Positions 12,074-25,495 of a stretch of 64,000 nt of DNA are shown here, piece by piece. Below the pieces are notes generated by a model. The model ran no database searches. It saw only the letters and a program-made list of their open reading frames with translations, and was not told where the DNA came from. This DNA comes from Phylloscopus collybita (lineage: Eukaryota > Chordata > Aves > Passeriformes > Phylloscopidae). Position 1 is the first letter of the stretch. Every line of letters starts with the position of its first letter. The DNA lies in the NCBI GenBank assembly GCA_027886175.1, contig JAJNNQ010000026.1:27794001-27858000 (forward strand), read 5' to 3'. A program made the translations under genes and the position numbers.

Positions 12074-15000
12074 TCCAAGATATGTGAGTGATCATAGCAT
12101 CACTACCATATCCTTACTTCTTGAAATCACAAATTCAAAATTAATAGACACATGTTGGTACAGGAGCAAGATATCACTGATGAACCAAGTAGCTGGTGTC
12201 AAGTTTTATTTCTACCAAAGTGTTTATTCTGTAATTTGGGGAAGAAATACAACATTGTCAGGCCCAAGCTACAACATATTACAGATGTGAAATACCCCAT
12301 CTTTTTCCTCCCTTTCTTAGTACAACCCCAAGGTGTTCTAGATTCCTCAACCTTCTTTTCCAACTTAAGTTGTGTCTCTCTGCCTCCCCCTCATCTCTTT
12401 TTTTTTTTTTTCTTTTTCTTTCTTTTTTTTTAAGTCTAATGATAACCCCACATTCAGAAGCAGGGATTTGACGGGGAGGGCGTGGGCTGCTGCCTCTAAA
12501 GGTGTGTGCTTCTGGTCAGCAGCACTCTGTGAACAGTAGCATTTGCTTGTATAGCTGTAAAGGCATGATTACATCTATTTCAGTTTGAGATTTCATTGTG
12601 CATGCCTTATAAAGCACACTGGGACAGATACCTGTTTCATATTAAAGTCCACATCCTATAATCCTTAAGGTCATTCAAAACAACCAAAACTGAAGTTTAG
12701 TCCAAGACTGTGTCCTGCTGTCACCCCTCCCAAATGTAGTACTTTGTAGCACTTAGCTTCTCCCATATCCATCTTCTGGCTGCCAAGATACAAGACAACG
12801 CTAATGCTGATCTCTTCTCATCACTTTGGAAAACTCCAAGATCTAGGAAAGAAAGAGCTAGACTAGCCATGGGGAGTCACGGTTTAGTTATGTGTTAATC
12901 ACAGTATGAATGTGTGACAATCTTTAATTGTGAAAATAAGATTTATACTGTAGCCAAATGGGAGTTTCTATACTGGAGGGGGAAAGACAACAAAGAGCTG
13001 GAAATGCTCCTCTTCGCCTTTCCAGCTGTTTCAGAGGATGGATCACACAGTGCAAGATCAAGGCAGAGACTTCTATATAACCTCTATAGGATTTATATAT
13101 TGTTTCCTCTCTCCACTCCCTTTCCACTGTACCTCTGGGGAGAATGCAGAGAGGAACAACCAGATCCAGATGGTGGGATCAGTGCTAGAATTTTCCAACC
13201 AGGCCCATGATACCAGAGCAGGAGTAAAATAAGACTGCCTTAAAGCATGCTTCCCATCCCAAATGATGCTATGATGCCTATGAGATTATGCACCTATGTG
13301 GTTTATCTTAAAATCTGGAGCAAAGTTTTCTAATGCTGTCTCCCAAACTCCTATATATGATAGGCATATGCACAGCCATGCACACACCAGGAAGACCTCC
13401 ACACACTGCCTTGGGGGCCAAAAAGTTATCCCTACACACCAGAGTGTGGTACTGGGGGAAAAACTACAGAAAAGTTCCAAGGAGTTTTCCCCACCAAGAG
13501 CAGCTGCTGATTTAGCAAAGCAGGGACTTTTACACATTCTGATTAAGGTCTCTACTGTACAGTGAACTCTTTGGCCCCCATTATTTACCCTTCTCCTCAC
13601 CTGCTGAGGCTTTAGATATATTTGCCTCAAATGTCAACATCCTTTACTCCTTTTCTTTCCATTTAATCAATTCTTTTTAGCTCCGTTCTTCACCTACCCA
13701 AAAAAGCAGAGATGCCACCTTTAATTAAAGACAAAAACACACAAACACACACCATTCCCTCAGGCACCGAGCCTGCACAGATTATTATGTACATGCACAT
13801 AGCCTCCAATATGTCAGGCTGGAGATGACAAGGCTGGACAGACACAGGGGACATGGCACCCTGCCTATAAACCCTGAGACTAACAAAACATTTAGAGCTG
13901 CCTTACAGCAGATCTACTTGTGCTCTTTAAATCTTATCTCACTCCTCTCTGCTTACTCTGTTAGGAAGGTGATCTCCTGGTTCAGGGCATTTCTACAAAC
14001 TCCACCATACAGCTCCTGTGATAGAAGGGGCCATTTCATAAACAGAGGAGGCATTAGTCTTATGAGTAAAAAGATTAAAGGAAATTCCAAGTACTCAAAA
14101 CCAATTCTGGAGCTTCAAAAAAGCACCAGAATTCTGAGACAGAATTAACATAGCAAATTGCTTTGAAAAATAATAATGTGGAATACTACCATCAGGTCTA
14201 GGAACTCTCAGATGTGGTTAAGCTTGGTTTCCAAGTCCTCTGCTACAAACAAGGAGATTAACCATCCTCTTTTTAAATTAGACCAGATCTCTTACATGGA
14301 TCTGTCTTTAAGTGAGAAGGTATGGGGCAGCCAAAGAGTAGTTAGATAATACTATAAAATGATTATTTTCTGGGAATGTTGAGTGAAAGAGCTGTGCACT
14401 TCCTTTTTCAGTCAAACTACCCTGTGTTTCCGGATGCTCTGCTGTACCACCTGAGCCTGCTGAGATCTGTGAAAGCAGCTCTGCCAAGCCTCAAGTGTCT
14501 GAACCTAATGACTCAGACGCTTCTCTTCACAGTCATGAGGCTGGCTTACACTCTGAGAATTTCTAAACCTTTGCATTTTCTACTTGTCTTCTAATTTATT
14601 TACTATCACACTGAAAATAAATGTTCACCTCCTTCTGATTTGTGTGCTTAACCATCTCCAGTTCAAGCCCAAAGGGAAACGGACACATAAATAAGCAAGT
14701 CCCAGGTCTGCTACCAGAGGATCCATCACTTTTCATTATCCTATTCTCAGAGTGCAGAAGTGCTATTTTACATTTGTTCTGTACTAGACGAATAGCCAGC
14801 TGCATCACTCACAGCCTTCTTCCAGACTCCCATCCCAGCTAACTCCAGCCTTCCCCTAACATCTCGCTCCTGTCATATATTCCTCCTCTTCTGATCCCCA
14901 CAGAACTGCCTGTAATCCCCTCTGAATCCAACTTTTTGTGCCTTAAGGGACATGTACTTCCTTACAGTTTCCCACTTACTTGTGTCCTTTCCCCTTTCCT

Positions 15001-16498
15001 GCTGTCCCTCACAAGGCCATAGACTACACTCACACCTCTCTCTTCATTTCTCTTCTCCCACAGCAACTAAGCAACCACAGCTTTTCTAACGAAGAGCCTT
15101 GCCAGCACAATGCAAAACGCTTACTATTTTGCAGACTTTTCTCATTAATCTGGTGGTTACCTTGTGAGGGTAAAACACCTTAGCTAACATGAAACTTAAG
15201 TTTAATGCAATAAAATAAAACAAGGATGTTATCAAAGAATCTCAGTTTCACTGATGGCAGTTTAACGATAATTCACATTCAAAAGGTACTACTTCTCATG
15301 GGGAAGGAAATATGCTCTAACCTCAACAGACATAATACTATTTAAGAAATGAAAGATCCCTGAAGGAAAGATAGTGATCTCAAGAATTGTGCAGGAGGGA
15401 TCTGAAGAAAGTGGCACACTACTACGCAGGTCTGAAAACCCAGTCAGATTTGTTGACTGAGCTGAAACCTTTGGCATTGCTGTCTGTGTCCAGCAATGAA
15501 ACATGAAGGACCACTTCCATGTGAGGAAATACTCAGGATGTGTTCAAGGGAGCTCTATGTCGGCCAGATCCAGAATCCAACACCTGCGTCCAGGCTCCCT
15601 CCACTCCCTGTGGCCCACAGCTACAAAATCTGGTTTACAATAGCAACCAGCTTCCCACCCACTTCTCACTCCTAAAGTCAAAGAGTCATTGGACATCTCA
15701 AATACCAGCTGACACTTGTGTTTAGACAACAAAATCCCCTCCTGGGAAACACCAGCCCAGCTTCAGTGTTGTCGCCACACCCCCAGGGGCAGTGCAGACA
15801 TACCCTCTGCCATGACTGGACACTGCTTTGTATCTCTGAACACTGACTGCACTTTGTCTTCTCAGAAACTTTTTATGAACTGAGCATGACATTTACACTG
15901 AACAACACTGCATTTTCCTCACAATTTTGCAGGAAGCTCACTTTAAACAGAAATGCAATTTATTATGTTCACAAAGGCTCTTTAATTCAGCTTGATTTGG
16001 CTAAGATTTTATTTTATGAAGAATATGATTATAATGCCTGGAATGAGGAAAAAGAAAAACTGCACATGGTCCTAAAATATTACAGATTGAACTCTGATGT
16101 CCTAGACACACTGTATGTAATAAGTCAGATATAAATATAATATATATCCAAGTAACCACCAGGATTTAAATATCTGGAAGGTAAGTAAAGTTGAAAGCCT
16201 TAATGAAAAATACAGTATGAAATAAAAAAATCATATATTATAATTTTATAAATTGTTTTTGAATTCAGCTGGGAGAAGAACAAATATAGGGCATATTTGT
16301 CTCTGTCTTCTAGAGAACTTTAGTAGCACTTTTCAGGCTTACAACATACAACAAAACATACTTTGGGAACTAATAAAAATAGGATGCTGACAGTCGTGGC
16401 ATGCAGCTCTCCAAAGGATATTTTGCTACCAAATAAGAAAGGCTGAACTTCACAGTATAAAAATTTGCAGACTGGTAGATTCTGACAAACTACCGAAC
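12074..16498. other. RIMS1 intron 1, unassigned, with a T-rich tract
   Basis: 4.4 kb of intronic DNA with no exon that I can support. A pyrimidine/T-rich tract lies at about 12394-12431. Short open frames (such as 107 codons from 13825 and 114 codons ending 13286) have no recognisable motif. Confidence 0.6.
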
Positions 16499-18345
16499 TG
16501 CAATAGGTTTGAGTGGCAAGGTTTTGGTAGCTGGAAGTCTACAGAGTGACTCCTGTGACAAGCTGCTCAAAGCTTTCCCCATATCCAACAGAGCCAATGC
16601 CACCTGCCTTCCAAGATGGATCCATCACTCGCCAAGGCCAGGCCCACCAGTTGTCAGTGTCAGCGCCACTGGGATAATAATAGAATCATCAAATCATTAA
16701 GGCTGGAAAAGACCTCCAAGATCACTGAGTCCAAACTTTAACCAAATGTCACTAGGTGCCACATCCAATCCTTTCTTGTATACTTCCAGGGAAACTCAAC
16801 CACTTCCCTGGGCAGCTCAAGCCAATGCTTAACCACCACTTCCATGAAGAAATTCTTCCTGATATCCAGCCTGAACCTCCCCTGGTACAGCTTGACATCA
16901 TTTCCTCTTCTCCTGTCGCTGGTTGTCTGGGAGGAGAGCTCAACCCCCACCTGGCTGCAAAGTCCTTTCAGGCAGTTGTCAAGAGTGGTAAGATCACCCT
17001 TGAGTCTCCTTTTCTCCAGGCTAAACACTCCAGTTCCCTCAGCTGCTCCGCACAGGACTTGTGCTCCAGACCCTTCACCAGCTCCATTGCCCTTCTCTGG
17101 ACTAACTCCAGCCTCTCAATGTCCTTTTTGCAGTGAGGGGCCCAGAATTGGACACAGAACTCGAGCTGTGGCTTCACTAGTGCCAAGTACAGTGGTACAG
17201 CCACTGTCCCGGTCCTGCTGGCCACACTGTTGCTGATCCAGGCCAGGATGCCAATGGCCTTCTTGGCCACCTGGGCACACACCGGTTTGTGCTCAGCCAC
17301 TTTCACCCAGCAACTCCAGATCCTTTTATCTGGGTTCCTTTTCAGCCACTCTGCTCCCAGCCTGTAGCACTGCAAGGTATTGTGACCCAAGGGCAGGATC
17401 CAGCTCTTGGCCTTGCTGAGCCTCATACAGTTGGCTCTGGGACATTTATCCATCTCATCCAGATCCTTCTTGCCCTCTAGCAGATCTGCACATCCACCCA
17501 AGTTGGCATTGGCAATAAACTTACTGAGGGTGCACTCAATCTCCTCATCCAGATAAAGACATCAAACAGGACTGGCCCCAATACTGAGTCCTGGAGAACA
17601 CCACTGGTGACCAGCCATCAGCTGGATGTGACTCCATTCACCACCACTCTCTGGGCCCAGCTATCCAGCCAGTTTTAACCCAGATAAGAGGTCACCTGCC
17701 TAAGCCATGGGCTGCCATTTTCTCCAGAGGAAGTCAGTGTCAATGGCTTTACTGAAGTCCAGGTAGACTACATCCACAGTCTTTCCCTCATCCACTAGAC
17801 AGGTCACCTGGTCATTAAAGGAGATCAGGTTGGTCATGCAAGACCTGCCTTTCCTAAACCCAGGCTGGCTGGGCCTGATCCTCTGGTTGTCCTAGACACA
17901 CTGCATGATAGCACTCAAGATGATCTGTTCCACACTGGAGCAGGGGAAGACTGTGAGGAGTTCTCCCCTGAAAAGAAAGGAATGGCAGAGACAACATGTG
18001 ATAAACTGACTGCAGCACCCATTTCCCACCCCTATGCTACTCTGAGGGAGAAGACAGAGAAAATCAGGAGTGAATTTGAGCCCAGTAAGAAGGGAAGGGT
18101 GGAGGAAAGAGTTTAAAGATTTGGTTTTATTTATCATTATCCTACTCTGATTCTGACTAAATTAATTTCCCCAAGATGAGTCCGTTTTGCACATGACAGT
18201 AACTGCTCTCCCCCTGTGATCTCCCCCTGCCCTTATCTGGGCCCATGAGTCTTTCATTATATTTTCTCTCCCCTGCTCAGCTGAGGAAGGGAGCAACAGG
18301 GCAGCTTTGGTGGCCACCCAGCATCTGGCCACAGTGAACCCAGCA
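16499..18345 (+). mobile_element. Avian ERV LTR, split by a CR1 insertion
   Basis: Two pieces of one LTR flank a minus-strand CR1. The left piece (16499-16677) begins with TG, carries GTGGCAAGGTTTTGGTAG near its start and reaches the GATAA just before the usual TATTTAAG TATA region. The right piece (about 17930-18345) starts at GGAGCAGGGGAAGA. It includes TTTGGTTTTATTTATCATTA, a degraded AATAAA/ATTAATTT polyadenylation zone, the TTCATTATATTTTCTCTCCC segment, and ends near CAGCA. I recognise this as an LTR family abundant in birds, probably ERVL-type; the family name is unverified. The middle, including the TATA box and the CTGCTCCAG-type stretch, is missing. A relative lies at 56477-57295. 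No internal viral genes are present. Confidence 0.72.
16678..17932 (-). mobile_element. CR1 LINE inserted in the LTR
   Basis: Read on the minus strand (17932 down to 16678), this is a CR1 fragment. It begins upstream of the FxKAFD region of the reverse transcriptase, continues through the thumb and C-terminal part (an open stretch at 17501-16968 includes QVAKKAIGILAWISNSVASR and PLYLALVKPQLEFCVQFWAP), and ends in the 3' UTR. The 3' tail near 16678 is AATGATTTGATGATTCTATT on that strand. Stops and shifts interrupt the frame. It is in the same orientation as RIMS1. It separates two LTR pieces with no target-site duplication visible to me. Confidence 0.92.
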
Positions 18346-19991
18346 GGGAACACAACAATAAGAGCTTCCCTGCACATTCTGTTGCCTCAGCTTTAGCCTT
18401 GAGGAAAATGTACTTTTCCTTTTCCTTTAGGGAAAACACTTTTAATTTTCTTGTTCATTCACTTCTTGGCTTCTGACAAAGGAGTCAAAAGGGTGGCAAT
18501 TGCCAAAGTCACTTATTGATTTTCTTGGTTTATTTATGAATTCCAGACATGCAAGTGCCTGTCTTCAAATTTTAACACCTGGTATTTCACACCATTAAGT
18601 AAATTGCCAAGAAGACTACTTCCTTTCCACCTCTGCAACTTTCACATAACTAGCAAGCTGCCCTCACAGAAAGTTCATCCAACTTTGGCTTTCATAGAAA
18701 GCTTTCAAATTTAGGTCTTCTTCACTAAAGCTGTATTTGAAAGTTTTCTCCCTTTTCTGCTTTATAGAAGGCTTTCTTCTGTCATCTAAGTCTACCAGTA
18801 CATGGGAGGGAAAGCTCTGTATTAAGATGAAAAGTAATAGGAAGCAAAGGAAAAAGTAAAAAGGTGCAGTATGAGGTCAACAGGAAGTTTCAAGGCTAAT
18901 CCCAGTACAATACATTGCAGTAATCCAACATTATGAGACAAAAACTATTAATCACTCTGCTGAGGTCTTGATTTCAGAGAAATATGGCAAACATTTATAT
19001 GCAGGCAGAAAAAAACACACAACCATAAATTCTTCAAGGATAGAGCCGAAAGCACTCCCAAACTACAAACCCCGTAAAAAATTAAGAGGGCAAACCCCCT
19101 TCATAACAAGGAGCATTCCTGTTGCTGCTGTTCTCCTCAAGGTTCTCCCTTTTACTTTACATCACAGAAACCTCAGCTTTTTTCCTTTTGATCCCATACA
19201 GAGCAAAAACCAAGAAAGAAAGAACCAAATCACCTTAACTGAATGAAAGATCGAGCATGATCTCACCAGCCATGCAACCAGGACTCCCCAGCTCCTTTTC
19301 TACATGGACTGTTTAAACCTGGCCAGACAGGGACAATCTTAGAACTTGAAACAGGCCCACCAGAAAAAGGGATGCTACAAGTGAACAAACCTGTAAACTC
19401 CTGCTGAATCCCTGAACTGATCAGTCGACTCTAAGAACTGTGTTGATAGTTTTTTTATAGTGAGTGGATAATTGTTTGAAAAGTACCTTTTTAAGGGGTG
19501 ATGTTTTGCTTTAAGCTGATGAAAAAATATTAAAAAAACCCTTGCAAAATAAATTATGAAGATATTTTGCTTGAAAAAGTGAGAGCTTTTAAATTTAAAA
19601 ACTACAATCAATATCAAATCATCTAAAAACACAAAATACAAGAATCATAATATATTAGTGAAGTTCTATATTCTTAGAATAGATTTCTCATTAAAAAATC
19701 AATATCTAATTTTGCTCTGAAATACAAGAAAAATGTATTGTGCATTTAAACTCAAAGGAATTTACACACTTTTTACATATACACTAGCAGAATCAATTAA
19801 TATAATTCTGCAATTTCCACCTTTGAGTAAATACAGTTCCTTTCAGTGAGTATATTGAAAAGCAGCATCTTGGACAAACCAAAGGGAAAAAAATACACTG
19901 TTAAGACTGCAGGAAGTTAGGGGTATGCAGAACACAAAGTAATTAAAAAATACACTTCTGTGATAAATAAACAGTGATAAATAAAGTGCGG
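18346..19991. other. RIMS1 intron 1, unassigned
   Basis: AT-rich intronic DNA between the LTR and the polypyrimidine tract. No exon, RNA gene or repeat could be assigned. Confidence 0.55.
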
Positions 19992-20201
19992 TCCTTTCTC
20001 TTTTCCTTTCCTTTCCTTTCCTTTCCTTTCCTTTCCTTTCCTTTCCTTTCCTTTCCTTTCCTTTCCTTTCCTTTCCTTTCCTTTCCTTTCCTTTCCTTTC
20101 CTTTCCTTTCCTTTCCTTTCCTTTTTTCCTTTCTCCTCTCCTCTCCTCTCCTCTCCTCTCCTCTCCTCTCCTCTCCTCTCCTCTCCTCTCCTCTCTTCTT
20201 C
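19992..20201 (+). repeat. 210-nt pure polypyrimidine microsatellite
   Basis: Every base from 19992 to 20201 is C or T on the plus strand. It is built of two adjoining pentamer arrays: (TTTCC)n to about 20122, then (TCTCC)n from about 20132, joined by a T-rich switch. On the RIMS1 sense strand it is pure purine. Mirror-symmetric polypurine/polypyrimidine tracts of this length can adopt triplex (H-DNA) structures and tend to be length-polymorphic. The Glu/Arg/Lys/Gly-rich open frames across it are artefacts of the 5-nt period. Confidence 0.97.
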
Positions 20202-22463
20202 AGAAAAGTAGGTAGCCATGCCTTGGGTTCACTTTTCTATAGGTTTATTTTCTATGTAAGGCTTGGGGTGTAACTGAACAAATACTGGATGCATTTGGGT
20301 AAAATTTGCTTTGGTCTGCAAAACACAAGATTTACACAGACATATCCCATTTAAACAGACTGAACAACTCTTCAGTTTTACTCCAGTTAACAGATGTGCT
20401 TCCAGTGAGACTTGTTCAAGGCAGAGAGTCACCACAGTTAATCAAACTCAGCAGAGGCATGGGACCACAGAAAAATAATGTTTTGCTCGTCCACGGCAGC
20501 AACTCTGTCACTTGTCCTTAAGATATGACTGCAGGCAAAATTGTTCCTAATTTTCAGCTCTTGAACAGCATGCATTCTGCATGTTTACAGCAGTGCTAAC
20601 CAACATAAAGTTGCAATTAAAGTCCATATAGCAACTTGTACATACTTCTGTACAGCCTGGTTCCATATTCTTAGGTACAAGCACATACACACGTATAAAG
20701 CCTCTTTTAATTCTCATCAATAAAGTGCAAACCCATTACCCTGACACTTTGCAGGTAGCATCCTGGGCCAAAATCAATAGAGTTAACCTAGGATGATCTA
20801 GAGCCCTCATAAATTCTGTCCTTTCTTCTACACTGCCTCAGCTCATGCTCCATGCACTCCATCAAACAGCTGCCTTCCTGTTCCACACCCACAGCTAAAA
20901 AAACATGACCAGCAGAACATGAAACTGTGCAGCTGAAGTTTGTCGTGCAATGTCAAACTTACTGCAATAAATAACAGTACCAAGGAGACTTATCACTTGA
21001 AGTGACTAAAATACTCATTGGTTTTTCTCGTTCTTTTACTGCTTTCACATTTTTTCATCTATATCTGTGCAGTATCATTTAACCAGTACAAAATTTAGTC
21101 TCATGATGTCAAATGACAAAATTATTCTAAAGTTAATACTACAAATAAGCAAAAGTGAATGACTTTACTTTGAAAATAACTTCATATAAAAGGCTAATTA
21201 AAAACCTAGAGAATAATGAATATAAATGAAAAAAATACTCTGCTTTCTTATAACTTGCAAGTGCTAAAGAAATTGTGCAAAGAAAAAAGATGAGAAAGCT
21301 CAGACAGCTATTTAAATGTGGTTTTGCATAGCTCTTGATGCTTTTTCCAAGACCAATGCAATCACTAAAACTAAAAAATCATGGCTCAAAACACAAGTAA
21401 CCATATTCAATCATCTAGCTACCAAACTGGCCTTTTCTTACATAAACTGCTTCATTGTAATTTCTTTCAAAATCCTATTACTAAACATTTAATCTTTAAC
21501 ATGATTATTACCCAGAGATGTAAATAGTTCACAGTGAAAGCTTTGGATTGTTTGTATAGTGTAGGACCATAGATTTTCTAAATACCTGTCTAAATATCTG
21601 TTCTAAATATCTGGAAAGAGAGTGATATACCAATAGAAATATTACAAAATCCTAGTTTATGGATATGATTTTGAAGCCTTCATAGTATATTTAAAGACTT
21701 TAAAGTTAATATATGCTTTACAAAAGCGCAGAGAAAATCTTCATAAGCAGTGGCTACAAGATTTTTAGTGTTTGCTAGGCTCATAGTCCAAACAAGGTTC
21801 GAAAAAAAATCTATCAAAGACCTGCTAGCATAAGATGTAGACAGAGTTTTGGGTACATAAATACTTTGATCAGTTCAGAGTATGCAGTATTGGTAACTTA
21901 GAGAAACTCTTGAGAAGACACTTCACACTTAGGTCGTTCAAGCATGTGAAGACTTCCATTAGCAATTTCCAGAACAGAGTGCTCTGCTTCTTGCTAAAAG
22001 AGTAGTACCCTTTTTCCCTGCAATATAATAGTACTTACTATTAGTAAAATAGTGTTGTTAGGCTGTGCTCCATTCATGAGCAATGTCCTAATAAATTTCA
22101 TATAATGAAGTTCCAAACGTAACTCTCAATTAAGGATCTTAAAGTAAATAACTGTATTTTGATGCATGGCATTTAAACAGCCATTCTAGAAATTTACTGG
22201 GATTTAGTGTTTATCTAAAGCCCAAAATACACAGAAAATTATTTTTTGGTTACACCTCAGATTCTCAAAATTTGAAACAGTTTGAAATGTCTTAAATCTG
22301 CTACGGTCATCACTAAAAAGTGTAGCTCTATCTGGTAGGTCCATCCCTGATCAAAAAGCAACTCTCAGGACATATACTGATCTGCAGTGATTCCAGGAGG
22401 CCTTAATTTAGGAAAGACAGACCAAAACATTAGGAGATTTCTAACATTACATTTTTATTACAG

Positions 22464-22495
<32 letters not shown>

Positions 22496-24809
22496 CACCT
22501 CAGAATACAGACAGGTACATTCCCTTATCTTCAAAAGTATGAACAGTGCTTACCATAGGCAAAGTGCACGAAGTCCTGACATTGAAAATGAGACACACAT
22601 GAAGTGAAGAAACTCAGAAATTTGTACCTAAATAGGTGTTCTAATTCAATCTAGAACTGTCTGGAAACAGCTACTCATCACACTGTGTCTCTTCATGCCT
22701 CTGAAGTGGCAACTGTATGAATGGTTTTGTGTGTCGTTATTCTGAAAATTGCAACTAGCTCTTCTTGCCTCTGTAACAGTGCCAGAAAATATATTTGGAA
22801 CATGGCTTTATTGCTTAAAACCCTCTCTGGATGTAAGTATCTAACATGCAATCAAATTTTGAGGATGATTACTTCAGTTCTAAGTACAAAGAATTACAAC
22901 GCTATCCTATCAATTGTATTATCTAAGAAACCATTAAATCAAACTCAGTGGTATTCTTTTCTGCTGCTTGTTGTGAATATCAAAAGTTACTCTGACTAAC
23001 ATTTACTGTCTAGTTTCTTAAACTAAGCTGCAGTATAAACTTTGCATAATACTTTACCATATCTATGAAGTATAAAATAAGGGATAAAACAACCGTAATT
23101 CTTGACAGATGTAGATACCTGGTAAGGTATCCGCATCCTTACAGATCTAATACCTGGATATGACTGAGGCAAATCATACAGTGGTGTAAGTCTGGTGACG
23201 TGTAAATCATTCCAGTAATTTTAAATTTATGCAAGTGTTTTCAAAAAACAGAATGAAACTATTCACTCTGTGTTTGTAACTGATGAAATAAGATTTTTTT
23301 AAGATGTTTTATCACTGCTGGGAACTGAAGTCAGACCATAGGCACGCAAGCTTTTTCCCCTAAAATGTAATTGCATGCTAACATCTATTAATTAAAACTG
23401 ATAGGCCCAAGGGAGTAGACAAATGCAGCAGCCACCAGTGGGTAGAGCAAAGGAGAAGGTAAAACGAGATAGACATTATAATTGGCTCTAACTATTGGCA
23501 ACCCAAAACACAATTTCAGTTTTGTCATTTTCCACCTTCAATAATGACTGCATTTCAACAAGCTTGAATACAAGGGCAGCAGTATTTTTAAAAGCCTTTT
23601 CTTAAGACATTAATCTCAAGTCTTAAAATGCTTAGTAAACGCCTGATGAAGGAAGCATGCTACATCTTTGTTAGATGCTTTCCTATCCAAGGATGCAAAA
23701 AAGTCTTTTATGAGACTCTTTTATGAGTCTTCAGAAATAAAAGGGTATTGACAAGACTGAGAATTCCAAATCTCTCTTAATGTTGTTCTCCCTCTGCTGT
23801 TTTCCAGAAAAATAAACAACAGGATAGTACCCTCCCCCTCTAAGAAGAAGCCTCTTCTGCATAATTCCTTTTAAGATAAGGTTTATAATAATTCTGTACT
23901 TTGAGAAGTTCCTGCCCAGAGATGATGTTCTTTCACACAGTCTTTGTCTTCACCCTTCTGCAGGGCACAGATAATGCCCCTGAATTTGAAGAATGACAGA
24001 CTTCTTAGTTAGAAAGTATTACTGCAATGTCAGACAAAGCTGGCAATGAAGCTCTGGCAGAATCTTGCATCAAGTGGAGAATCACGTGGGAGGACGCATG
24101 CGCAGAAATAATGCCCGGTGCATTCCAATACAACCACTTAAACTGGGGGCAGGAAAGACTTCTGACTTGCACCAAATGGTCTACATACGCTGATCTGAAA
24201 TCTGTGTCTAAAAGATGGTAGGAATATTTATTACTGTCTCTCACCCCCTATCACCTCCCGTTCTTCTGCAGATTTTAACAAATGCCTATCAATCTGCTAT
24301 TGTCTGCTGACAGTCTTCTGCTCCTCCTCAGCAAGTGAGATGGCTGCCCAGTAGATCAGTCAATGACTGTCTTATAATTGCCTTGCTAGTGACGGTGTTC
24401 AGTTGTAAATATGTTTGGACTCCTCAGTCTCCTTAGAAAACTCAGTCCACTCTCAAGTGAAAAAATTACTATCAATTCTCTGAAATACCCTGAAAGGCAT
24501 GAAAACACTCCTTGCAATTCTGAGGTCAGCACAAGTTGTCTGCTTTATGAAAACACATTTATGGCCATACCTGCCCTCTCAGACTGATGAAAACTTGAAG
24601 CTTCAAATGTTGTTAAATTCCTCCTGATGTTTCCATTGGCCAAAAGGCCACAACAATTTCTGCACTGTTCAATACTCTCTCCTCTTCTCTGAGCAAAGGC
24701 CTTGGGCAGTAAAAAGAAAAGGGTGAGGAGTGGTGACCAAAGCAATCCTTTCCCTGAATGATTTGAGTTTAGATACTGGTCTCTCTTTTAAGTCAGAAAA
24801 CATCCAGCA
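20202..24809. other. RIMS1 intron 1, unassigned, with a poly(A) run
   Basis: 4.6 kb of AT-rich DNA with no supportable gene. It contains a run of 27 A at 22469-22495, which could be the tail of a degraded plus-strand retroposon, although no body is recognisable upstream. A local tandem of a 13-14 nt TCTTTTATGAG unit lies near 23703-23730. Confidence 0.6.
22469..22495 (+). repeat. Poly(A) run, 27 nt
   Basis: Twenty-seven consecutive A lie at this position. It is either a simple mononucleotide tract or the tail of an unrecognised retroposed copy. Confidence 0.97.
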
Positions 24810-25495
24810 TAAGGACATGCCAAGTCTTGCACAAGGAGAATAATCCCAGGGGGGCAACCAGCTGGAAAGAAGCTCTGCAGAGAAGCAACTGAGAATTCCT
24901 GGTCAACACCAAGCTGAATATGAGCCAGCAACATATGCTTGCAGCAAGAAAGGCCAATGCCATCCTGGGCTGCACTGGAAAAGCATCACCAGCAGACTGA
25001 AAGTGGTGATCTTTGCTCTCTGCTACGTCTGGATGATAAATCTACTTCTAGGCTCCTCGATAAAAGAACAACATGCTGGAGCCAGTGCAGCAAGGAGCCA
25101 TAAATACAGACAAGGGATGGGAGCACATCACATGAGGAAAGGCTGAGAGAGAGGGGTCTGTTCAGCCTGAGGAAAGAAGACCAAGAAGGATTTTTACAAG
25201 TGCAAATTCCCAATGGGGAGGACTAAAAAAGACAGAGCCAAACTTCCCAGAGTTGTCCAGTGACTGGACCAGAAGCAATGGACACAAACTGAAACACAGG
25301 AAGTTCCACCTGAATGATTACTGTGAGGGTAGCTGAACACTGGAAAAAGACTGTCCAGAGAGGTTGTGGAGTCTCCATCCTTTGAGACACTCCAAAGTCA
25401 CCTGCACTTTATCCTGGGCTACCTGCTGCAGGTGGCCCTGCTCTGAGTAGAGGGTTGTACCAGGCAATCTCCAGAAGTAAAATCATTTCATCATG
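24810..25495 (+). mobile_element. Older CR1 LINE 3' fragment
   Basis: Diverged CR1 sequence. Recognisable segments include the ...LVNTKLNMSQQH / ARKANAILGC equivalent at about 24900-24975, the GLFSLRKED equivalent at 25155-25180 and GNGHKLKHRKFHLNDYC at about 25270-25325. The 3' UTR has a degraded terminus near ATCATTTCATCATGG. It has many indels, so it is clearly older than the other CR1 copies in this intron. It is antisense to RIMS1. Confidence 0.85.

Noticed and set aside
16968..17501. 177-codon minus-strand frame as a host gene
   Set aside because: Same CR1 ORF2 region as above, in a fragment with a CR1 3' tail.
19917..20273. Repetitive 99-100 codon frames on both strands
   Set aside because: They are translations of the pentamer microsatellite, not genes.
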